Shown: positions 18,113 through 27,281, counted from the stretch's first letter. The stretch is DNA of 64,000 bases from Verrucosispora sioxanthis (GCF_010560025.1 NZ_SAIY01000005.1:124001-188000), one strand, 5' to 3'. Numbers and translations: made by a program. The notes: generated by a model from the sequence alone, not told the origin.

Positions 18113-18784
18113 ATGAGCGCGGGTAGCCGATCGTCACGCAATGCCGTAGCAGCGCTCCGGGTGGTCCCTGCAGCAACGGCTGGCGTTCCGAAGCAACGCC
18201 CAGCAGAGCCGGCCCAGGTGATGCTGACCAGGGTCGGTCTACGGTTGCCCGAACGAATGAGCTTCGAACACTGGGAACGAACCGGCGCCCAACTCTCCGG
18301 TATCGTCGACTCCTCGTCCTGGTGCCTGGGCGACTGGCTGGTGTACGGCAAGGAACAATACGCCGACCGCTATCGGCACGTCGTCCAGGCTGTAGGACTG
18401 GACTACCAGACCCTACGCAACTACGCCTGGGTCGCCGGCCGCTTCCCACTGGCCCGCCGTCGAAGCGGCCTCAGTTTCCAACACCACGCCGAAGTAGCCG
18501 CAATGTCTCCCGACGAGCAGGACCGTTGGCTCGACGAGGCCGAAACCCAGATCTGGTCGGTCAAACAACTTCGCGCGGCCATCAAAGCGACCCGCTCCGA
18601 CCGCACAACAGAAACCATCAGGACCGCACTGATGCCCCGCATTCCCATACCCGACCGACGCCTTACCCGATGGCGCCAGGCCGCCCACCAATCTAGCGTC
18701 GAACTCGATCAGTGGATCGTCTCCACCCTCGACCGGGCCGCAGCAGAGACCCTCGACAAGACCACCCATGACGAAACTGAGTAG
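18113..18784 (+). CDS. LmbU-like pathway-specific regulator
   Basis: 223 residues matching the LmbU/NovE/CloE family of cluster-situated activators. The conserved core SFEHWERTGAQLSGIVDSSS, then WCLGDWLVYGKEQYADRY and YQTLRNYAWVAGRF, is characteristic. The C-terminal half (WSVKQLRAAIKATR) is helical and probably regulatory. LmbU homologues bind promoters in lincomycin, hormaomycin and aminocoumarin clusters. ATG 18113 follows GGGGAGG by 10 nt. It converges with the winged-helix regulator 16 bp away. Position corresponds to tioB. Confidence 0.8.
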   Translation: MSAGSRSSRNAVAALRVVPAATAGVPKQRPAEPAQVMLTRVGLRLPERMSFEHWERTGAQLSGIVDSSSWCLGDWLVYGKEQYADRYRHVVQAVGLDYQTLRNYAWVAGRFPLARRRSGLSFQHHAEVAAMSPDEQDRWLDEAETQIWSVKQLRAAIKATRSDRTTETIRTALMPRIPIPDRRLTRWRQAAHQSSVELDQWIVSTLDRAAAETLDKTTHDETE

Positions 18785-18800
18785 CCATCGGCCGGCGATG

Positions 18801-19418
18801 TCAGCAATGATCGACAGCCGAGGGCTTGCTGGCCACCGCGGCCCATGGGGACTTTTCTTCCAGCGCGTAGCCACGGCCCCAGGCCGTAACTATGTCCAGA
18901 TCGAGCGGCGCGATCCGCTTCCTCATTCTCATGATGTGCAGATCGAGGGCGTTTCGCGTTGATGTCGAGTCGCGCTTCGTGAGGATGGCCATCAACTCCC
19001 AGCGGTAGACCACCTGGCCGAAGCGTTCGACGAACAAATCCATGAGTTCGAGGTGCGTACTGGACATGACGACGGACGCAGTCCTGAACGACAACGTCCC
19101 GGCCGGGTCGAGAACAGGCGTACGCCGGTCATGAGAACGCTGCCGGAGAGCGGCCACCCGAGCGTCAAGGTCGGATGGCGAGATCGGCGTACGAACCCAG
19201 TCCTCACGCGGATCACTGCAGACCGGCGGCTCTGCTCCGCCCTCGACCACCAGGAGGCACGGGATCCGCTCCTCACGGCACAGGTCGCGTAGGTGTCGCT
19301 CGGCCGGCCAACGGACGAACTTGACGTCTTCCCTGGCTGGCCGGGGCGAGCGACCCTGGGCACAACCACCCGAACGACGGTAGGAGCCTTCGCTCCGGCG
19401 GCTTCCGGAAACCGACAT
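18801..19418 (-). CDS. Transcriptional regulator with OmpR/PhoB-type winged helix, no receiver phospho-site seen
   Basis: 205 residues. The C-terminal 90 residues form an OmpR/PhoB-like winged helix (LELMDLFVERFGQVVYRWEL ... LDLHIMRMRKRI ... VTAWGRGYALE). The N-terminal half (KFVRWPAERHLRDLCREERIPCLLVVEGG) resembles a degenerate receiver or partner-binding domain without an obvious Asp phospho-acceptor triad. ATG 19418 has GGAG 7 nt upstream. It lies at the far end of the cluster at the tioA position. A 13-bp inverted repeat pair stands upstream and may be its operator. Confidence 0.72.
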   Translation of the reverse strand: MSVSGSRRSEGSYRRSGGCAQGRSPRPAREDVKFVRWPAERHLRDLCREERIPCLLVVEGGAEPPVCSDPREDWVRTPISPSDLDARVAALRQRSHDRRTPVLDPAGTLSFRTASVVMSSTHLELMDLFVERFGQVVYRWELMAILTKRDSTSTRNALDLHIMRMRKRIAPLDLDIVTAWGRGYALEEKSPWAAVASKPSAVDHC

Positions 19419-19452
19419 CAGCAACTCCACCAGAGTGCACAGAATTCATCGG

Positions 19453-19574
19453 AGCTGGTTGACAAATGTCACGGCGACGGCTGGCCGAGATTCGACGACA
19501 TGGAGCTCCGCAGTCGGGAGACGCGCCGCAACCGCAATTAACCATGACGACCGTGGATACGTTGTCAACCAGCT
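19453..19574. repeat. Perfect 13-bp inverted repeat pair upstream of the winged-helix regulator
   Basis: AGCTGGTTGACAA at 19453-19465 and its exact reverse complement at 19562-19574, 96 bp apart. Each arm contains TTGACA, in opposite orientation, so each may also be a -35 element. It lies between the tio edge gene and transposon debris and could be a regulator-binding pair or promoter ends. It marks the probable cluster border. Confidence 0.6.
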
Positions 19575-19766
19575 AAAAGTGCAATGATATTCACACTGCC
19601 CAGTCCCGACGTTGGGTGAGATATCGGCGGAACAAACGCATCGCGACCAAAGCCCGCCGCTTCATGAGCAGGGTCATGGGGCTGAATATAATCAGCATCC
19701 CGCGGCGGCAACAGGTTTCTTCCTCCGGCGGCGGGCGCTCTGTCCCGTCGACGGGACAGGGCAGGG

Positions 19767-20075
19767 TCATTGCATAGTGGGGTAGCTGCTGTTCACGGTG
19801 GTGATGAGGTCGTGTGGGCGGCGGTTGGCGCGTCGGGTGGCCAGGCGATGTTCGTCTCGCCGTTGCCGCCACGCCGGCGCATCGAGATCGTTGGCCCAGT
19901 CGCCGATCGCGGCGAACGTGCTGGCCCCGGCCGTGACCGCGCAGACCGCGACCGCGAGCACGCTCGCCAGCTGATACCGGACCCCTCGCGGGTCACGCGG
20001 ATCGGGAACCCGCGCCAGGGCCTCCAAGCGCCTCACGGCCAGCAGTCGGTGAGTCGGGCGGGGCGGGGGCCATGC
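19767..20075 (-). pseudogene. Truncated ISAs1-type transposase remnant
   Basis: The reading frame contains DPRDPRGVRYQLASVLAVAV followed by CAVTAGASTFAAIGDW, the N-terminal block of ISAs1/H-repeat transposases. It breaks off after about 100 residues into an unrelated tail (HRLATRRANRR) and lacks the DDE catalytic core. No terminal repeats were found. It is a decayed fragment next to the cluster edge. Confidence 0.7.
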
Positions 20076-20370
20076 TGACGGATTACGTCGATCAGCGACG
20101 ATGACACGCGAGGATGTGGTCCTTCTCCGTCTCATGTTGTCTCAGCAACTCCGGTTCCGGGCAACAGGATCGGTACGGAATGGCGGATATCGGTCCTCGG
20201 CTTCTTCACCGAAGTCGTAAAGTTCGACGGGCGGCGACCTTCACCCGCCGGCGCGTCGCCCGACCCGGCGTCGACCGGGCCGACGCGCCCAGGCATCGAT
20301 CGCGGCCATGGTCGCCACACCATCCCTACCGATTCCGGCAAGTCGTGCGCTGAATTATCGGCTCAATGGC
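20076..20370. other. No gene recognised
   Basis: Short frames only, with no family motif. The last bases hold the promoter of the DUF2332 gene. Confidence 0.5.
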
Positions 20371-20376
20371 TAGAAT
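20371..20376 (+). promoter_or_regulatory. -10 box TAGAAT of a leaderless gene
   Basis: TAGAAT ends 7 nt before ATG 20384, the spacing seen for leaderless actinomycete transcripts. It also decides the start between ATG 20366 and ATG 20384. Confidence 0.55.
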
Positions 20377-20383
20377 CTGCGGA

Positions 20384-21481
20384 ATGCGAGAATTGACCGC
20401 AGCAAGCGGCGTATCCGCAGGTCGAAGCCGGAGCCTCGCACAGGTGTACCGGCACTTCGGTGAGGTCGACGCCGCCGAGACATCTCCGCTGTACCAGCGC
20501 GTCGCCGTCGCCCTCAGTGAGTCCGAAGAGGCACTACGCGCCATCGAGACGGCACCGGCGCGCAAGCGGCAACCTACGATGATCCTCGCCGCCTTGCACG
20601 ACCTCGCCCTCGCCGGACGCGCACCGGCGCTTGCCGGGGCCTATGCCGCTGCGGACGGCGACGCTGCCGCTGACGCCGCCATCGACACCCTGTTGCGGAT
20701 GACCGACGCGGTCGTGGCCATCGCCGCCCGCCGAAAGACGCAGATCGACGAGGTTGGGCGCTACGCCGTGTTGTATCCGGGCATCGCCGAGGCGGCGCGC
20801 CAGGTAGGTGTGGACGCGGTCGGCCTGATCGACGTGGGCCGTCCGGCCGGACTCAACCTCAATGTCGATCGCGTCGGCATTACATATAGCAACGGACAAT
20901 CGCTGGGCGACCCGTCCTCACCGGTGCAACGGTCATGTTCTCTTGTGGGAGACCGGCCCGTCCCGTCGCGGGCGATACCCGAGGTCCGCACCCGGGTCGC
21001 CGTCCACCTCGATCCCATCGACGTGACCGACGCGGAGGACGTCCGGTGGTTGCGCGCCTGCCTCGGGCCGGACCAGCGGGAGCCGATGGCGAGGCTCGAA
21101 GCTGAGCTGCGGTTGGCGGCAACCGCCCCTCCCCTGCTGCTCCGGGGTGACCCGGTCGACGTGCTGCCCGAAGCCGTCTCCCGGGTGCCCGCAGCCGCCC
21201 TGCCGGTCGTCATCACGACGTGGGCGCTGTCGCGCTTCCCGCCCGAGCGTCGCCTGCGCTTCCTGCACCGTATTGAGGAAGCTGCAGCCGGCCGCCCGGT
21301 GGCGTGGGTGTCGGTGGAAGGGGTTGGAGTCGCGCCCACGATTCCAACCCTTGGCGATCGTCGTGCCTCAGGCCACAGCCTCATCGGCGTGGCGCTGTTC
21401 GGCCGGTCGTTGCCCGGCCCCCAGACCATTGGCCGTTGCTGGTCACGGGGCCGCGTACTGACCTGGCTGGCCGACTCCTAG
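20384..21481 (+). CDS. DUF2332 family protein
   Basis: 365 residues. The layout fits DUF2332: N-terminal YRHFGEVDAAETSPLYQRVA, middle VGLIDVGRPAGLNLNVDRVG with ITYSNGQ, and C-terminal VVITTWALSRFPPERRLRFL then WVSVEGVGVAPTIP. The family is widespread in actinomycetes and has a methyltransferase-like fold in its second half, but its reaction is unknown. The gene looks intact and stands alone. Immediately after its stop lies a duplicated tail of a DUF4240 gene. Confidence 0.75.
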   Translation: MRELTAASGVSAGRSRSLAQVYRHFGEVDAAETSPLYQRVAVALSESEEALRAIETAPARKRQPTMILAALHDLALAGRAPALAGAYAAADGDAAADAAIDTLLRMTDAVVAIAARRKTQIDEVGRYAVLYPGIAEAARQVGVDAVGLIDVGRPAGLNLNVDRVGITYSNGQSLGDPSSPVQRSCSLVGDRPVPSRAIPEVRTRVAVHLDPIDVTDAEDVRWLRACLGPDQREPMARLEAELRLAATAPPLLLRGDPVDVLPEAVSRVPAAALPVVITTWALSRFPPERRLRFLHRIEEAAAGRPVAWVSVEGVGVAPTIPTLGDRRASGHSLIGVALFGRSLPGPQTIGRCWSRGRVLTWLADS

Positions 21482-21595
21482 AGGCAGCGTTTTCCCAGGC
21501 TCGCTGCCTACCTCGACAACAATCCGTGGATTGAGTGCCCGTGGGAACGCTCGGCCAGCTGACCACCGCACACAAGCACTCGCCTCAGCGGGATG
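21482..21595 (+). repeat. Displaced copy of a DUF4240 gene tail
   Basis: The segment is nearly identical to about 47,771-47,880, which encodes the C-terminus RFPRLAAYLDNNPWIERPWE of the DUF4240 protein and its downstream flank. Here the coding part is an orphan fragment without the upstream gene. Only a few mismatches are seen over about 110 bp, so the copy is recent. Confidence 0.8.
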
Positions 21596-21650
21596 AGCGG
21601 ATCGTGGGATCCTCGGTTGCCGTACTCGTGGCGACGGCCGGCAAGATGTT

Positions 21651-22136
21651 GTGGTGGACACGGCAGGACAGTCCGACGACACCTATGAGGCTGTTGGACC
21701 ACGGGAGTACCTCGATCGGCTCCTGGCGGAGTACGGCCTCCGTGAGGATGAACTCGGGGATCGAATCAGGGTACGCATGCCGGCGCGGGGTACGTCAGGG
21801 ATGGTCTCTCCGCAGGAGTATCTGGTGCACGAGTCGGTGCTGCGCTCGCACGGCAGTTTCCCCTGCGCCGGTGACTCGGAGGCCCTGACCTTCTGCGAAG
21901 AGATCGCTGACGCGATGGCCCGCCGTTTCGACATCTCCCACAGCGAGGCTGTGGCACGCGTCAACCGCCAGTGGTCACAAGCTGGTGGCGCGGGCCGTGT
22001 CCCACGTGTCTGGATCGTCGGCCTCGACATCGTCTACCACGAGGATGCGGACTACTGGGCCGCGTCCATCTACTACGGCCCCGACTCGCGCTGGTGGGAT
22101 CCAGGCGCGGACCTCCAGCCGCTGCCGCCGCCCTGA
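21651..22136 (+). CDS. Hypothetical protein, immunity-gene-like
   Basis: 161 residues from a GTG start; a second GTG follows directly. No family name can be given with certainty. The middle (EIADAMARRFDISHSEAVAR) is helical. The end (VWIVGLDIVYHEDADYWAAS then IYYGPDSRWW) is aromatic-rich, as in many orphan genes of actinomycete immunity arrays. It is probably cytoplasmic; no signal or membrane helix is seen. Confidence 0.55.
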   Translation: MVDTAGQSDDTYEAVGPREYLDRLLAEYGLREDELGDRIRVRMPARGTSGMVSPQEYLVHESVLRSHGSFPCAGDSEALTFCEEIADAMARRFDISHSEAVARVNRQWSQAGGAGRVPRVWIVGLDIVYHEDADYWAASIYYGPDSRWWDPGADLQPLPPP

Positions 22137-22355
22137 TCGCTACGAGCTGCTACGTGCCAGAACGCTGCATGGACGGGTGGCAGCACCTGCTACTCGCCAC
22201 TACGGCAGAGAAGAGGAATCCTCGCCGCTTGGTGGGCTGGGGAAACTCCCTGCGGCCAGATGAGTGCGGGCCTCCTCGTACTACTGAACCAGGCGCCGAA
22301 CCTCGTACAGGCCCCGGGCGCTTCGTCGCGGCGAACGGCGCGGGCCATGTCTCAA

Positions 22356-22958
22356 CTAAGCCTTGATCGGTGCGGCCGACCTGGCGGCCTGCTCGATCTT
22401 CGCGCAGTAGGCTGCACGGGCTTCCTCGTCAATCTGCATCTCGTGTTCGGCGCGCAACCCGGTCCGGCCGTCGAGGCCCTCGCGCAGGATATCGGCGTGC
22501 CCGCCATGCCGGATGGACTCACCGAGAACATGGACCATGATGGCGAACAGGTTCGTGTCGGCATAAGGCTCCGGCCACCACGGCACGTGGCCAGGAGCGT
22601 CGAGAGGAAGCTCGTTGATCGTCGCGTCCGAGTGTTCCCACGTGCGCCGGTAGAACCCGATGATCTGATCGCGGGTCTCGTCCTCAGTCGCCCACAGATC
22701 GCTGCCGTTGGCATCCTGCCACCGGGGCAGCGGTTCCGGGCAAGGGCGGTCGAAAACCTCACCGAAGTACCTGGCCTCGACGGTGGCCACGTGCTTGACC
22801 AGACCGATCAGGTCGGTCCCGGTCGCTGTCAAAGGTCGACGGACGTCGTACTCGGACAAGCCGTCGAGCTTCCAGAGCAGCGCCTCGCGGTCCCGCCGCA
22901 GCCTCCCGTGCAGGTTGACCTTCGCGAACTCATCGATCACGCGGCACGAGCCTGCCAT
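22356..22958 (-). CDS. DinB-like / DUF664 protein
   Basis: 200 residues of the DinB/YfiT four-helix metal-binding superfamily, DUF664 branch. Visible are LHGRLRRDREALLWKLDGL, GLVKHVATVEARYFGEVF with the first His, and VLGESIRHGGHADILRE with the His pair that completes the metal site. Related proteins act as thiol (mycothiol or bacillithiol) transferases, but the substrate is unknown. It is a single gene with no clear partners. Confidence 0.75.
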   Translation of the reverse strand: MAGSCRVIDEFAKVNLHGRLRRDREALLWKLDGLSEYDVRRPLTATGTDLIGLVKHVATVEARYFGEVFDRPCPEPLPRWQDANGSDLWATEDETRDQIIGFYRRTWEHSDATINELPLDAPGHVPWWPEPYADTNLFAIMVHVLGESIRHGGHADILREGLDGRTGLRAEHEMQIDEEARAAYCAKIEQAARSAAPIKA

Positions 22959-23717
22959 GGGCTACTCGTATTCTCAACCGGCGCTCACCCCGGCAGCGCT
23001 CAGCCACCAGCGACCGAACCCGGAATCAGCTCTGCCGCCCGCGGTCACGTACGGTAAGCCCGATCGGTCGGATCGAGCGGATCGTGCGGTCGGCGCCGCG
23101 CCAGGCCGAGTAGGCGCGACCGCCCAAATCGTGGACCGGTTGCCCGTCGACGTTGCCAGTCGGCTGCGGGCCCTGGTCGCGGTCGCGGTGCCGTAGGACC
23201 GGCACCGGCGAGGAGTCGGTGCTGACGCTGGTCAAGCGTGCGCCGGGCCCCTGGCTCGGACAACCGGCCTGAGCACATTAACGTTCGTCTCAGATTCACT
23301 AGGTACGAAAGTCGGCGTCAGATAAGCGAGGTAACCCGCCGACAGGGGGCTAGTGATGACAGTGGATGCAGCGCCGTCAGGAAAAGCGCCGCCCGGGCGA
23401 TTAAGGTTCGGGGCGGCCACCATGGCTCTGGCGACGGCATACCCGGTCGCCGCCTGCGGGTCGCACCCCCACAACAGTGCAGAGCCCGCCGCGGCCGGCC
23501 TGCACAGCACGCACGCGAGCGAGCGGTTCCTCGACCCCGGGCAGGACGCGAAAACCCGTGGTCCCGGCCGGCAGTGCCTCGGCGGGACCGGTGCCGAGGT
23601 CGCAGAGGGGGACGCGGCTCGGGTGGAGACCTGGGCAACGAAGGCTCGATCTGAAGCATCTCGCAGACGGATGCCGTACGGATACCACACCACACAAACA
23701 CCTGAAGAGAGACTGGC
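22959..23717. other. No gene recognised
   Basis: About 760 bp with only shadow frames. One plus-strand frame (about 23,356-23,721) has a hydrophobic start (TMALATAYPVAACGS) resembling a decayed lipoprotein signal, but nothing recognisable follows it. Confidence 0.4.
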
Positions 23718-24878
23718 ATGAAGCCCATGGGACGCCGCAGCTTCCTGGCTGCCGCCACGGCACTCGGCATCGGCGCCGGTGTGTCCACGCATGCCATTGT
23801 CTCGGCAGCGAGCGATAACGAGGCTCCGGACCAGGCTTCGGACCAGAACGCGGACAAGACCGCGGAAATTTACGAACGAGACCGCGACCTGCCCTTCATC
23901 GGCACGGAGGAAACATTTTCAACTCCCACGTTGTTGAAGCTGAACTCCATCAATGAGGATCACATAGCGTTCCTTGAGGAGATTGGTCTTTCGGATCTAG
24001 ACCAACGCCGCATCGGCGATATGGACGCGGGGGGACTCAACGTTCAAATCCTCTCTGCTCATACACCGGCCGTACAAAATGTCCCGGGAAAAAGAGGCAT
24101 CGACCTTGCCTATCGCCTTAACCGGCAACTTGTAGACGGGCCAATCGCCAAATATCCGGGCCGCTTCAAGGCTTTCGCCACCTTGCCATTGCAGAGCCCG
24201 GAGGCGGCGGCGGACGAACTGGAACGCTCGGTTCGGGAAGATGGCTTCTTGGGCGCACTGACCAACGGACATATCACGAAGAAGTACCTCGATCATCCCG
24301 ATTTCGAGCCCGTGCTGGCACGTGCCGTTGCTCTCGATGTGCCGATCTACCTGCATCCCGGCTATCCAGCTGACGAGGTCTTCGAAATCCTTTACAGCAC
24401 CACACGATCTGAATACACGAAGGAATACCAACCTTACATTTTCAGCGGATCTGGATATGGCTGGCACCAGGAGGTGCTGACCCAATGCGTTAGGATGATC
24501 ACGTACGGGGTTTTCGACAGGTTCCCCAAACTGAAGATCATTATCGGTCACATGGGCGAAGGCCTTCCCTTCTACTACGAGCGGATCGCCAATGACATGG
24601 GCGAGCCGACCGAAAACTCGCTTAAGAAGCCCTTCGAGCAATACTTCCAGGACAACTTCTGGGTCACAACCAGCGCATTCCCCCAGACCGAACTGCTCAA
24701 TCTCCTGCTGAAGTACATAAGCGTGGATCGAGTGATGTTCGCGACCGACTACCCGTTCGCGGACATAAAGGCGCAGACCGACTGGTTCCGCGGAGTCGAT
24801 TTGCCACGCGAAGACAAGGAAAAGATTGCGTTCCGAAATGCAGAGAAACTGTTCAGAATGAAAATGCCCGTGAAGTGA
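23718..24878 (+). CDS. Tat-exported amidohydrolase-2 family protein, decarboxylase-like
   Basis: 386 residues. The start MGRRSFLAAATALGIGAG is a Tat signal. The body is a metal-dependent amidohydrolase-2 barrel of the gamma-resorcylate / 2,3-dihydroxybenzoate decarboxylase group. IGTEETF supplies the Glu that replaces the HxH motif, IYLHPGYP and IIGHMGEGLPFYYER supply metal and catalytic His, and FATDYPF the catalytic Asp. Family members decarboxylate hydroxybenzoates or hydrolyse lactones; export of such an enzyme is unusual. Base composition is visibly less GC-rich than neighbours, which suggests recent transfer. ATG 23718 or 23727 could be used. Confidence 0.8.
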   Translation: MKPMGRRSFLAAATALGIGAGVSTHAIVSAASDNEAPDQASDQNADKTAEIYERDRDLPFIGTEETFSTPTLLKLNSINEDHIAFLEEIGLSDLDQRRIGDMDAGGLNVQILSAHTPAVQNVPGKRGIDLAYRLNRQLVDGPIAKYPGRFKAFATLPLQSPEAAADELERSVREDGFLGALTNGHITKKYLDHPDFEPVLARAVALDVPIYLHPGYPADEVFEILYSTTRSEYTKEYQPYIFSGSGYGWHQEVLTQCVRMITYGVFDRFPKLKIIIGHMGEGLPFYYERIANDMGEPTENSLKKPFEQYFQDNFWVTTSAFPQTELLNLLLKYISVDRVMFATDYPFADIKAQTDWFRGVDLPREDKEKIAFRNAEKLFRMKMPVK

Positions 24879-24954
24879 CGCGCCGGCGTCGGCAGCAGTA
24901 GCGACTCTCCTGGCCTCCCCAGCGCGCCGGCCGGTCATCGACAGCGCGGTTCGC

Positions 24955-24987
24955 GAGGGTCTGCTACGGGACCCGTAGCAGACCCTC
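24955..24987. terminator. 16-bp near-perfect palindrome
   Basis: Arms 24955-24970 and 24972-24987 are exact reverse complements around one base. It lies 77 bp after the amidohydrolase stop, so a terminator is likely; a mobile-element end or site is the alternative because IS debris begins nearby. Confidence 0.6.
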
Positions 24988-25305
24988 ACCCCGCCCACGC
25001 CACCCCGACAACGACCACGTCATCGCCTGGTCACGCCTGGACGCAGTCCGGTGGCGAGCACAGCATTGCCACTGACGGCGAGAGCGAACCCAGTGCCGTT
25101 GCAGGAACGGGTGTTCTGCCCTACGGCTTGGAAGCGGGTCAGCTCGTTGGTCTTGCCGTCGACATCGACCCAAGGCGTGTTTCACAAGTCGTGGTGGCCG
25201 GTGTAGATCACGGCGTGGCGGTGATCGATAACTGAAGAGGTCTCCGGCAGATGGTTCAGCGACCAAGCTAGAACTTCACACCGGAGACTCCTTGGCACCC
25301 GAGCG

Positions 25306-25574
25306 GTGACGAGGCGGCTCGACCTCACCGACGTCCAGTGGCAGCGGCTCCCTGCGCTGCTGCCTGCCGCGTCGGGCAGTGGCCGGCCGCCGAAGTGGGA
25401 CAGACGGCAGCTCTTTGACGGGATCCGGTGACGGATCCCGGATCGGGTCCCCCGTGGCGCGACGTCCCGGCTGAGTATGGGCCCTGGCAGACGGCCTACG
25501 GCCTGTTCCGCCGCTGGCAACGTGACGGAACGTGGGACAAGATCCTGTCCGCGTCGCAGGCCGCCAGTGACGCG
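25306..25574 (+). pseudogene. IS5-type transposase N-terminal remnant, frameshifted
   Basis: From GTG 25306 the frame gives RRLDLTDVQWQRLPALLPAA and [16 protein letters not shown], the DUF4096 N-terminus of IS5-group transposases. It then stops, and the family sequence resumes in another frame as [20 protein letters not shown] and [13 protein letters not shown]. The DDE part is missing. It is a dead fragment. Confidence 0.8.
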
Positions 25575-25589
25575 GACCCTCGATGCCGA

Positions 25590-25835
25590 GGACCCGCCGT
25601 CGTCCTCGACGCCGATGAGTAGGACACCGCCCTCGGCGTTGAGGAATCCGCACACGGTCTTGACGAGGATCTGCCCGAGCTTCGGGTCGTACTGGTTGGT
25701 GTGGGGGTTCCATCGGCCGCTGGACTTGAACTCCGTCGTCTGGGATTCGCCTGCGGCAATGAGATCCGCGGTGGTCGTCGCTACGTACCTCTTGCGCTCG
25801 CCTGCGAGCGTGTTGAGGCGTCGCGGACGACTGCC
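25590..25835 (-). pseudogene. AlbA_2 (Schlafen-type) domain fragment
   Basis: The minus strand encodes LIAAGESQTTEFKSSGRWN and [20 protein letters not shown], the core of the AlbA_2 / divergent AAA-4 domain found in defence and DNA-binding proteins. Frames on both sides are unrelated, so only this piece of roughly 80 residues survives. It abuts the IS5 remnant, which may have truncated it. Confidence 0.7.
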
Positions 25836-25940
25836 AACCGCCGGCGCGGTCGCCGAAGTCGCCGACAGTTGCGATCGATGTAGAGGCTGGTGTCCTCGTC
25901 GCATCGCGGCGGATGGCGGCCTGCTGCTACAACGTCCTGT

Positions 25941-27281
25941 ATGGGTGCGGAGCCGGACGTCGCGGGGGCCTGGGGCGGCCCGTCGGCACCCGGGTGGCGT
26001 GTTCTGGGGCAGCTCGGCGCGGTGTGGCTGCTCGGGTCGGCGCTGCTGACCACTGCCATCCCCGCGCTGGGCCCGCTGCTCTTCGTCGGCTGGCGCGCGG
26101 TGCTGGTCGGGCTGCTGGTCGTGGTGGTCCTCGCCATGGGGTTGCTGTGGCTGATTGCCCGGTCCACGGCGTCCGTCACGGTCCTCGGTGCCCGTCCCGG
26201 CCTCTGGGTGCTGCTGGTCTTCGTCGGTGGGCTGGCCCTGGCCCGGCTCGGCTGGCGCTGGACCGACGAGGTGGGGCTCGGCGTCAGCTCCGACAGGACG
26301 CTCACCATGCTCCTGGGCGGCGTGCCACACGTCCTCGTCGCTGGGCTGCTGCTGCGCGGGTGGCGGCCGCGGCTCGCCGCCGGGCTCACGCTGGTCGGCC
26401 TCCTGGGCCTCGGCGTGGTTGCGCTCGCCCGTTCCGGCCCGGGCGAGGTCGCCGAGCGGCTGCGGTACGCGGCCCAGGACCGCCGGGCCGCGTACGTGGT
26501 CGAGGTCCCCGGATACCGCCCCGTCGATTCCGCCTACGGCGGTGAACTGGGCGCCGGGGATTTCGTGCCCGCCGACCCGGCCGCGGTGCCGCCGGCGCGC
26601 CACGTCAACGTGATCGCTGGCCCGGTTGTCGGCGACGCGCGGGGGGAGTGCGGCCAGCCGTACCTCGATGCCGCCCCGGCGGTAGAGAGCTGCGCCACTG
26701 AACCGGGTGGGGCGGTCTATCTTCGCGGGGTTGTCGAGCACGGATACCAGGTGACCCGCGGCGACCGCGGTGTCGTCGTCCTCGGCTCGCTGGCCGTCGA
26801 CCGCGACCTGCTGCGCCGCGCCACCCGCACGCTACGCCCGGCGACCGCCGTCGATTTGCCCACCGAGGAACGGCCGGCCGACCTGTTCGTGGTCGGCCTG
26901 CCGGGTTACCGGGCCCAGCCACTCGGCATCCCTCGGGGCGTGGGCTACGCACCCGCCGACCACACTGGCGGCGTCGCCAGTGTGCGCGTGGCGCTGCACG
27001 TCACGTTCGCCGGGCAGGACCCGTGCTTCCAGGCCGCCTGCACGTCCGAGGGCGCCGGGCTCACGTACGTCCGGCGCGAGGACAGCCACGGGTACGTGCT
27101 CCGCCGGGGGGATGTGGACGTCGGTGTCACCGGCGGCGTCGCCGTCGGCCGGTCGCTGCTGCGGGATGCGGCGTTGACGGCGCGTCCCGCGAGCGAGGAC
27201 GAACTGCTCCGAGCCCTGCCGCCGCCGCCCAACCGGGACCTGCTGGACCGGCTCCGGGCCTGGCTGCAGACCCGCACCTGA
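25941..27281 (+). CDS. Four-helix membrane protein with large extracytoplasmic part, unknown function
   Basis: 446 residues from ATG 25941. The first 170 residues contain four hydrophobic segments (for example VWLLGSALLTTAIPALGPLL and GLWVLLVFVGGLALARLGW). The remaining 270 hold two similar halves with VVEVPGYRPVDSAYGG and VVGLPGYRAQPLGIP, HVNVIAG and HVTFAG, and four Cys that could form disulphides outside the cell. A two-fold repeat of an exported domain is the clearest feature. I do not recognise a named family. The gene is intact in a region of fragments. Confidence 0.65.
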   Translation: MGAEPDVAGAWGGPSAPGWRVLGQLGAVWLLGSALLTTAIPALGPLLFVGWRAVLVGLLVVVVLAMGLLWLIARSTASVTVLGARPGLWVLLVFVGGLALARLGWRWTDEVGLGVSSDRTLTMLLGGVPHVLVAGLLLRGWRPRLAAGLTLVGLLGLGVVALARSGPGEVAERLRYAAQDRRAAYVVEVPGYRPVDSAYGGELGAGDFVPADPAAVPPARHVNVIAGPVVGDARGECGQPYLDAAPAVESCATEPGGAVYLRGVVEHGYQVTRGDRGVVVLGSLAVDRDLLRRATRTLRPATAVDLPTEERPADLFVVGLPGYRAQPLGIPRGVGYAPADHTGGVASVRVALHVTFAGQDPCFQAACTSEGAGLTYVRREDSHGYVLRRGDVDVGVTGGVAVGRSLLRDAALTARPASEDELLRALPPPPNRDLLDRLRAWLQTRT

